21,612 nt of DNA, from contig CAZZBK010000108.1 in assembly GCA_964652155.1 (NCBI GenBank), positions 1-21,612 on the forward strand. The letters run 5' to 3'. The notes beneath the pieces are model-generated. The model did not search any database. It was not told the origin of the DNA and worked only from the letters and a program-made list of their open reading frames with translations. The translations under genes and the position numbers were made by a program. Origin of the DNA: CAZZBK01 sp964652155. Lineage in GTDB: Bacteria > Planctomycetota > Planctomycetia > Pirellulales > PNKZ01. Below, piece by piece: positions 16,036-21,612 of this stretch (position 1 is the stretch's first letter; each line of letters starts with the position of its first letter).

Positions 16036-16742
16036 TTTTGGGGCTGAGAGGGGTAAACTTGTTGAGCAGCGGCCAAGAGCCGATGCGTGCTGGATGCATA
16101 ATCCGGGGTGCCAAAGATGGCCGATCCAACCACCAACCAACGCGCGCCGGCCGCAGCACAGTCGGCGATCGTCGACGCATTCACGCCACCGTCGACCTCC
16201 AGTCGCAGTCGGCCCTGAGTGCGAGCACGGAGTGCCTGGAGCTTAGCGAGGGCAACCGGGTCGAACGACTGGCCGCCGAAGCCTGGCATGACGCTCATCA
16301 CGAGCACCACGTCACAGAGGTCCAGGTAGGCCTCAATGGCTGATAGTGGGGTGGGAGGATTGAGGGCCAGCCCCGCCAAGGCTCCCAGGCGGCGAATCTC
16401 GGTCAGGGCGGCCGTTGGGTCCGGCAGCGCTTCGATGTGGACGGTCATCACGTCGGCCCCGGCCTCGCGATAGCGACGCAGGTAATCGTGCTCAAGCACG
16501 TTGCTCACCATCAGATGCACGTCCAGCGGCAGTTGGGTCAGCCGGCGGCAGCTTTCGACCAGCGGCAAGCCATACGACAGATTGGGGACAAAATGCCCGT
16601 CCATCACGTCGAGATGCAATGCCTCAACGCCGGCCTGTTCCAAGCGGCGAATTTCCGCTTCGAGCGAACCAAAGTCGCACATCAACAACGACGGCAATAT
16701 CAACGGCCGATCGTCGGGCAACACATCCAGAGACCGGAACAT
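16029..16742 (-). CDS. rpe: Ribulose-phosphate 3-epimerase
   Basis: The product interconverts D-ribulose 5-phosphate and D-xylulose 5-phosphate in the pentose phosphate pathway. From the ATG at 16742 it is 237 residues, the usual size; the frame continues to a GTG at 16838, which has GGAGGG about 10 nt before it, so a 269-residue form cannot be ruled out. The TIM-barrel signatures are all there: LPSLLMCDFG (16-25), H43-L-D45-V-M-D-G-H-F-V-P-N54, DVH76LMV, NPPTPLSAI, VLVMSVMPGFGGQSF (146-160) and EVD184GGVN. H43, D45, H76 and D184 are the expected metal-binding and acid-base residues, so the enzyme should be active. It overlaps the downstream histidine-phosphatase-like gene by 7 nt. Confidence 0.96.
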   Translation of the reverse strand: MFRSLDVLPDDRPLILPSLLMCDFGSLEAEIRRLEQAGVEALHLDVMDGHFVPNLSYGLPLVESCRRLTQLPLDVHLMVSNVLEHDYLRRYREAGADVMTVHIEALPDPTAALTEIRRLGALAGLALNPPTPLSAIEAYLDLCDVVLVMSVMPGFGGQSFDPVALAKLQALRARTQGRLRLEVDGGVNASTIADCAAAGARWLVVGSAIFGTPDYASSTHRLLAAAQQVYPSQPQKC

Positions 16743-17175
16743 GAAAAACGAACCGTGCTTATTCACACGATCCGTAATGAGCCACGGGAAAAGCGCCCCT
16801 AGGGTCCTGCATCCTCCCACGGGGACAACACAGGGCACCTATCGGCAACCCTCCAATTCTACCAAGAGTTGACCAGGTGAGCAGCGCAAGACCAGCGGAT
16901 TTTGCAAGTCACATTACAACATAGACTTATGTCGACATCACTTGCCCAACGCCCGGCGGGCTTAGCCACGCCCCTGCGACACAAGCTCTTGGGTCGCGAA
17001 CGGATCGTTACAACCGCTTCCGTCGTAGGCGACAAACTCCCACATGGCCAAAATGTCTTCCTCGCCCTACCCATTTATTAAATAGGGCCACTGGGCCGTT
17101 CTACGCCCAACTTCAAATCGTTTAGAGCGGCTAACAAAATGGCTGGGGACTGCCCCCCACTCCGCCGCGGCGTGC
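16743..17175. other. 433-nt gene-free region between the kinase and rpe
   Basis: No convincing gene, tRNA or rRNA was found here. Near the rpe end there is a possible minus-strand -10 (TAGAAT, 16861-16856) without a good -35. At 17070-17087 there is a short AT-rich interrupted inverted repeat. The right end holds palindromic repeat copy B and, directly at the kinase 3' end, the perfect palindrome CGCCGCGGCG (17163-17172). A 71-codon open frame on the minus strand (16859-17074) has no recognisable features and was not called. A small RNA cannot be excluded. Confidence 0.5.
17131..17169 (+). repeat. REP-like palindromic repeat, copy B
   Basis: This copy is inverted relative to copy A at 15362-15400 and identical to it at 33 of 39 positions by hand alignment (CTAAC start, ATGGCTGGGGACTG core, CTCCGCCGC tail). 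It begins 7 nt beyond the kinase stop codon. Read on the kinase's strand it gives GGGG, a short loop, CCCC and then a T-rich run (ATTTTGTT), so it could double as a weak terminator for the kinase gene. Confidence 0.65.
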
Positions 17176-20100
17176 TTATTTAGCGCCGGTGTCGAGCTTT
17201 TGCATGACGGGCATTAGCCGCGCGAGCCACGCCTTGTCGGCGTCGGACTTGACGAGTGAGCCGGCTTTTACGAAATCGGCCTTCGCCCCCGCTGCATCGA
17301 CTTGAGCGCGCGTGGCTCGTTGTTCGGCCCGCAGCAACACGTACCGCGCTTCGTTGGAATGCACGGCGATTGCGCGGCCGAGCAGCGTTTCAATTTCTGC
17401 GTCGATATCGGCGATGGGCCAAGGGGCCTTGCGACGCTCGGCCAGCAGTTGCGCGAACTCCCCGGCCAGCGAGCTGGCCACAGCCCCCGAGCCCTGCTCG
17501 CTCAAGGCCGTTTTGAGCACCGAGTTGTAAAGCTCGATGACTTGCCCGTCCTCGACCTTGCTGGTCCGCAATAGTTGGACGCTGCGCACTAATCCGCTCA
17601 GCCCTTCGGCACGGTGAAGCTTGTAGTTCAACAGCCATATATACAGTGCGTCGGGACCGAGTTCGTCGGCACCGTACTCGGCGAGTGCCGCGATCGAAGC
17701 CGGACTCGTGCGCGCGGGAAAGTATTGCGTCAGCGTCAAATTGACATGTTCGCCGACGGTCGGTGGAGCGTTGTTGATGGTGCCCGCGAAGCGCATCCAT
17801 TTCTGCACGTTCTGATTGTCGTAAAGGGTCCGATACGGGTCGGTTTCGATGTTCGACAGCAGGGTATTGCCGTCGATCCGCCGCTTGCCGCGCGCGGCGT
17901 CCACCAATACTTGACGGGCCATCTGTTGCCGGAACGGTGCCATGAGCTCCGCGGGGCGGACCCCTTTATCGTAGGCCCGCAGGATCAAATTGGCCGCTTC
18001 GTCGGGCCAGTCGTTGATGTCTCCCACCTTGGCCGAGACCGCGGCTTGAGCGGCGACATAATTCAAATACGGGTCGCTGACCCGACCAATGGCGCGTTTG
18101 ATCAAGGACTTGGCCATCGTCGGAGGGACGCGTTGCCCTAGTTGCATCAGCGCCTCGACGCGCGAGGCATCGAGCCGGACGTCCTGATCGTTGGTGGCAA
18201 TCGCCTGTGCGGCGGTCGCATCGGCCAGTAATTGCTGCCACTGCGCGGTGGTGGGCCGAGTGGGGTCTTCGAGTCGCGCCTTGATGCGCTGGGTCCACAC
18301 ATTGCTGCCATAAATGTCTCGCAGCATCCGGTACAGTTCATTGCGGTCGGGCTCGGCCTGGATCGCCGCGAGCAAGTAATCGATCCCCGTCTCGCGATAC
18401 GCTTCGGGTTCATTGCGGGCCAACACCGAGACAACCTGACACAGCATGCCACGCAGGTCGGGGCCCACGTTCAACTCGACGCGCTGGGCCTCGGCCAAGG
18501 CGGCCTTGCGCTGCTCGGCGCTCGCGGCCGGGTTGCGCAGTTTAATCAAGGCCTCGAGCGCGGCGGCCTCGAACGCGGCGGTCGACTTCGTTTCTCCAAT
18601 GAGCTTGAGGAGTTGATCGACCGTCGCTTGCGCCGGAGCCCAACGTTGCGATTCCATCTCGAACAGCGCCTTGCGCATGAGCATGCGCTGCTGCATGGCA
18701 GGCGCTGCCGCAAAGAGCAAATCGTAGCGCGTGTCGAAAGGCGGGTCGCGATCATCCTCGAGCCACAAATGCACGGCCTGGTCGATCAGCCGGCGTCGAA
18801 CCTGCTGCAATGAGCTTTTTTCGGCCGGGGTTGGTGTCCACGGGGACTCGACCGACGCCGGGGAGTCGGCGAGCAACTTCATGTTGAGCAATCGCTGCAA
18901 GGCCGCCTCGCCACGCAATTGCCCCGAGAGTAACTCAAGCTGCACCTTCAACAACTCCGCCAACTCACGCTGCGGGGGCGATAGCTCGCTCTCCGACGCG
19001 ATGGCCGTCAGGTCTTGTCGGGCTGCCGGCGCTTGATTCTGTGCCAGCAGTGCTCGTGCGCGTAGTAAATACAACTCCGCCGGCTTGGGAAGCCGATCGA
19101 TCAGCGTCTTGCACTGCGCCACGGTCTCGGCAAACTGCCCTTGCCGGAACTTATCGAGCGCCAGATCGATCAATTGCTTCCGCACGATGCCCAACCGCTG
19201 GTCGACCTGCTGAGACTGTTCACTCGACAACCCCGTCGGCGGCTTGAGCAGGAGGTCCAACGCCCGCATCGGGTCTTTTGACTGACGGGCATTGTCGGCC
19301 AGGGTGAGAAATTCGCTGAACTTGGCCTCGTTGCTCGGGGTCTTGGATCGCGCCGCCTCGGCGAGCAAGCGCGATGTCTGCGAGTCGCCTGGGAACGCGC
19401 GTGAAAAAGCCTCGATGAGTTGCCGCGCCTCGTCGGTCTGCGATTGACCGATGGCCTGCTGCGCGGCAGCGAGCCACTGCGAACGCAACTTAAGTCGTCG
19501 GTCGTTCAGACGCGCTTGCCAATCGTCGCGATCCGGCGTCGCGCCGCGCGTGCGTTCGAGCAACGCAATGGCCTCGCTAAACTTCTTTTGCTCGATGAGC
19601 GCGTCAATCTGCGTTGCCGAGAGCGTGAACTGCTCCAACTGAGCCTGCTCTTGCCGAGCGGCCTCGACCGACGCCAGCCAGGACCAACCGACGAGGGCAA
19701 CGATCAGCAACAGGCCAACCGCCGAACCGATGTAGGCCAGTTGCCGACGATTTTCGACCCGGGTGAGCCAATTGCGACCGAGCCGACCGTGGAGCGACTC
19801 TTGAGGCGGCGGGCCGGTGCGGTCGATCGATCCGCGCGACGACGGCGGCGGCGAGGTGATCGTGCGCGGCGTGACACCGTGATTAACACCCCCTTGGGTT
19901 TGCCGCAGATACTCGTGCGGCATCGGCCCCGGAGGCGCGTCGGTAATGAGTGTCGCAATAAAGCCCGGCACCTCCAAGTCCTCGTCATACGGAGAGCCTG
20001 CGAGCAATTGCGCCTGGGGGTCGGACTGGAAGGCGCGTTGCAACGCCCGGGCAAAATCGCGGCACGTGTTCCAGCGCTCGTCCGGATTGAGTGCCGTGGC

Positions 20101-20940
20101 GCGGCGGATGACCTCGCGTTCGTAGGGGGGGAGACGTTGCAAGTCGAGGTGGCCGGTAACGTGCGTGTTCATCAAATCGAAGGGGCTTAGCCCCTCGTCG
20201 AACGGCAGCAGTCCGGTACGCAACTCCACGTAGGTGATCGCCAGCGAGTATTGATCGCTTTTGATCGTCGGCTTGCCGCGAAACGATTCGGGAGCGGCGT
20301 AGGCCACGGTCATCGGGGCCATCGAGGTCTTGCGCAGCGTTTCGACCGCGCGGGCGAGACCGAAGTCGCAGACCGCCGCGGCGTCGCCGACGACCAAAAT
20401 ATTGTGCGGCTTAATGTCGCCATGCACGATGCCAATCTGGCCGTTGAGAAAATCGATGCCGCGGGATGCCCCTTCCATGTAGTCGAGCAGTTCTTGGGGC
20501 GGGACGCCCGGCAGCCCGTCCTGGCGCACCTCGAGCAAGCGCTTATGCAGGCATTTGCTCCCCAGCCCCATGACCACGATCAACTCGACTGGTCGATTAA
20601 AGTTTTGAGTGGCCTGGGTGTTCTCTGACGGATTGCCGGACGAGTCTTCCGACCACCCCAGCGCGGCCTCGTCGATCAGCTTTCCTTCTTCGTCCTTGAG
20701 CCAATAGCCATGCAGCGGCACGAGATTCGGATGGTGGCACTTTTTGACCAACCGCAAGGAACGAAATTCTTGGACGCCTTGTTGGCCGGTGAGATCGATG
20801 ATCTTGACGGCGACTTCGGTGCCGCCCGGGCCAGCCCCCTTCCAGACCTCGCCAAAGCCCCCCGAACCGAGGCAGGCCTCGATCCGGTAGCCAGGCACCG
20901 GTTCGTTGTGCGGCTTATAGCGGTGGAAGGTGTTGGTCAT
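17176..20940 (-). CDS. Membrane-spanning Ser/Thr protein kinase with a long helical-repeat C-terminal region
   Basis: This is a 1254-residue protein. The kinase domain (about 18-305) has the Gly loop G25-S-G-G-F-G-E-V32, the ATP lysine K46, the catalytic loop H173-G-D175-I-K177-P-H-N180, D192-F-G194, APE at 216-218, SDQYSLAITYVELRTG (228-243) and a C-lobe Arg in DERW (R289). All catalytic residues are kept, but the loop is HGD rather than HRD, so regulation by activation-loop phosphorylation is less certain. A Pro/Ser-rich linker leads to one membrane helix at about 401-423. The remaining ~830 residues are Ala/Leu/Gln-rich helical repeats resembling TPR arrays (for example 440-560 and 600-680), which should lie outside the cytoplasm as a sensor or scaffold. 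This layout is common in planctomycetes. No Shine-Dalgarno is visible at the ATG. Confidence 0.93.
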   Translation of the reverse strand: MTNTFHRYKPHNEPVPGYRIEACLGSGGFGEVWKGAGPGGTEVAVKIIDLTGQQGVQEFRSLRLVKKCHHPNLVPLHGYWLKDEEGKLIDEAALGWSEDSSGNPSENTQATQNFNRPVELIVVMGLGSKCLHKRLLEVRQDGLPGVPPQELLDYMEGASRGIDFLNGQIGIVHGDIKPHNILVVGDAAAVCDFGLARAVETLRKTSMAPMTVAYAAPESFRGKPTIKSDQYSLAITYVELRTGLLPFDEGLSPFDLMNTHVTGHLDLQRLPPYEREVIRRATALNPDERWNTCRDFARALQRAFQSDPQAQLLAGSPYDEDLEVPGFIATLITDAPPGPMPHEYLRQTQGGVNHGVTPRTITSPPPSSRGSIDRTGPPPQESLHGRLGRNWLTRVENRRQLAYIGSAVGLLLIVALVGWSWLASVEAARQEQAQLEQFTLSATQIDALIEQKKFSEAIALLERTRGATPDRDDWQARLNDRRLKLRSQWLAAAQQAIGQSQTDEARQLIEAFSRAFPGDSQTSRLLAEAARSKTPSNEAKFSEFLTLADNARQSKDPMRALDLLLKPPTGLSSEQSQQVDQRLGIVRKQLIDLALDKFRQGQFAETVAQCKTLIDRLPKPAELYLLRARALLAQNQAPAARQDLTAIASESELSPPQRELAELLKVQLELLSGQLRGEAALQRLLNMKLLADSPASVESPWTPTPAEKSSLQQVRRRLIDQAVHLWLEDDRDPPFDTRYDLLFAAAPAMQQRMLMRKALFEMESQRWAPAQATVDQLLKLIGETKSTAAFEAAALEALIKLRNPAASAEQRKAALAEAQRVELNVGPDLRGMLCQVVSVLARNEPEAYRETGIDYLLAAIQAEPDRNELYRMLRDIYGSNVWTQRIKARLEDPTRPTTAQWQQLLADATAAQAIATNDQDVRLDASRVEALMQLGQRVPPTMAKSLIKRAIGRVSDPYLNYVAAQAAVSAKVGDINDWPDEAANLILRAYDKGVRPAELMAPFRQQMARQVLVDAARGKRRIDGNTLLSNIETDPYRTLYDNQNVQKWMRFAGTINNAPPTVGEHVNLTLTQYFPARTSPASIAALAEYGADELGPDALYIWLLNYKLHRAEGLSGLVRSVQLLRTSKVEDGQVIELYNSVLKTALSEQGSGAVASSLAGEFAQLLAERRKAPWPIADIDAEIETLLGRAIAVHSNEARYVLLRAEQRATRAQVDAAGAKADFVKAGSLVKSDADKAWLARLMPVMQKLDTGAK

Positions 20941-20993
20941 AATAGGCCGCAGACTCGAAATGCGGCGAAAATTGGGCGGATCGGCGGACGTCC

Positions 20994-21022
20994 AGCCTAC
21001 CGCGACTTTCCCTCTCGGGCAA
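20994..21022 (-). promoter_or_regulatory. Candidate promoter for the kinase gene
   Basis: On the minus strand TTGCCC (21022-21017), a 17-nt spacer and TAGGCT (20999-20994) precede the kinase start by about 50 nt. The hexamers resemble the candidate in front of the epimerase (TTGCCG, TAGACT). Found by eye only. Confidence 0.3.
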
Positions 21023-21046
21023 GCGAACTCAGTGCAATTCCGACCA

Positions 21047-21076
21047 TTGTCAACCAGCTCTATGTTCGGTTATATT
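21047..21076 (+). promoter_or_regulatory. Candidate sigma70-type promoter for ffh
   Basis: TTGTCA (21047-21052), an 18-nt spacer and TATATT (21071-21076) form a good -35/-10 pair on the plus strand in the 248-nt divergent gap. The predicted start near 21083 leaves a leader of about 105 nt before the ffh ATG. Confidence 0.5.
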
Positions 21077-21188
21077 ACGAAGCTTCCCTTTACGGGCGTG
21101 GCGCTTACGGTGCGCCTTGGCCGGCGTGCGGGGGTTCGCGGATTTTGGATGAGCGCGACGGATTCGTCCCGTCGGGCCAACGTGAGTT

Positions 21189-21612
21189 ATGTTCGATTCC
21201 TTGCAAGAAAGTCTCGGCAACGCGCTTCGCACGCTGACCGGCAAGGCTGCGCTCACAGAATCGAACATGCGCGACGGCCTGCAAATGGTCCGCCAGGCCC
21301 TGCTCGAAGCCGACGTCAGCTATCAGGTCGTGCAGGATTTCATGGGTCGGGTCGCCGAGCAGGCCGTCGGCGAAAAGGTCCTCAAGTCGCTTAATCCAAG
21401 CCAGCAAGTGGTGGGCATCGTTCATGAGGAACTCAAAAACCTCATGGGACCGGTCGATCACTCGTTCCACTTTAAGAGTGCGGGCGAGGTCTCGATCCTG
21501 ATGATGTGCGGCTTGCAGGGGTCCGGCAAAACGACCACCTGCGGCAAGCTGGCTGGGCTCATCCGGCAAAAAGGCCGGCAGCCGATGCTCGTCGCCGCCG
21601 ACTTGCAGCGCC
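21189..21612 (+). CDS. ffh: Signal recognition particle protein Ffh (SRP54), 5' part
   Basis: The ATG at 21189 opens a frame that runs off the right edge after 141 codons. The visible part is the N-domain four-helix bundle (MFDSLQESLGNALRTLTGKA, then MRDGLQMVRQALLEADVSYQVVQDF) and the start of the G domain with the P-loop G108-L-Q-G-S-G-K-T-T-T117 and LVAADLQR (134-141), which is the DTYRPAA-region equivalent. Ffh binds signal sequences and the 4.5S RNA and delivers ribosomes to FtsY at the membrane by GTP hydrolysis. The C-terminal M domain lies outside the window. No strong Shine-Dalgarno is seen, but the N-terminal residues match the family start well. The gene diverges from the kinase. 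Confidence 0.96.
   Translation, partial: MFDSLQESLGNALRTLTGKAALTESNMRDGLQMVRQALLEADVSYQVVQDFMGRVAEQAVGEKVLKSLNPSQQVVGIVHEELKNLMGPVDHSFHFKSAGEVSILMMCGLQGSGKTTTCGKLAGLIRQKGRQPMLVAADLQR

Noticed and set aside
16036..16140. Longer start for the histidine-phosphatase-like protein
   Set aside because: The extra 35 residues lie inside rpe in another frame and precede the conserved first beta-strand (MLTLVLIR), which normally starts the family.
17070..17087. Possible intrinsic terminator (CCC-ATTT ... AAAT-A-GGG)
   Set aside because: The stem is short, bulged and AT-rich in its inner part, has no T-run after it, and is not next to a gene end on either strand.
20400..20425. Kinase considered as a pseudokinase because HRD is HGD
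   Set aside because: The catalytic Asp175, Lys177, Asn180, DFG Asp192 and Lys46 are all present; only the regulatory Arg is missing.
1..21612. CRISPR arrays, tRNA/rRNA genes, insertion sequences, prophage or toxin-antitoxin genes
   Set aside because: No regularly spaced repeats, cloverleaf-like sequence, transposase or integrase motifs, or typical small toxin pairs were seen on either strand.

Overview
The window looks like a piece of a planctomycete chromosome, probably Pirellulales-like. The GC content is about 58-60%. Several protein types are typical of that phylum: a very long membrane-anchored Ser/Thr kinase with a helical-repeat C-terminus, SGNH-type giant secreted proteins, FHA proteins, and glycosyltransferases of the 'HIGNIANNAYNNARLLN' and 'RVLHGPVNLANQPW' types. 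The taxonomic call is inference from protein style, not from a marker-gene search.

Region 1 (1-12513) is a surface or exopolysaccharide locus. A UDP-sugar 6-dehydrogenase (minus strand, running off the left edge) diverges from a NAD-dependent sugar epimerase, which is followed by two homologous glycosyltransferases on the plus strand. They meet, with a 47-nt tail-to-tail overlap, a minus-strand pair made of a coiled-coil methyltransferase and a third glycosyltransferase with a membrane hairpin in its middle. Diverging from that pair, a well-formed promoter at 7861-7889 precedes a ~1300-residue membrane-anchored protein (deacetylase-like barrel, carbohydrate-binding-like sandwich, C-terminal SGNH-like domain) and a lipoprotein. 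Together these could supply nucleotide sugars, build a glycan, methylate it and modify it outside the membrane.

Region 2 (12520-16742, all minus strand) is mostly housekeeping. In transcription order it holds ribulose-phosphate 3-epimerase and an overlapping histidine-phosphatase-fold protein that lacks both catalytic histidines; then accD and a class IV aminotransferase; then an FHA-domain protein and a small unknown protein.

Region 3 (16743-21612) holds a 433-nt gene-free stretch, the 1254-residue kinase (minus strand) and, divergent from it, the start of ffh, which runs off the right edge.

The points most worth a second look are these. The dehydrogenase switches abruptly to unrelated, GC-richer sequence at about position 240. 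The phosphatase fold appears catalytically dead. The SGNH-like domain has GHC where GDS is expected. A ~39-nt palindromic repeat occurs in two inverted copies around accD and the kinase. No CRISPR array, tRNA, rRNA, transposase or complete mobile element was seen.
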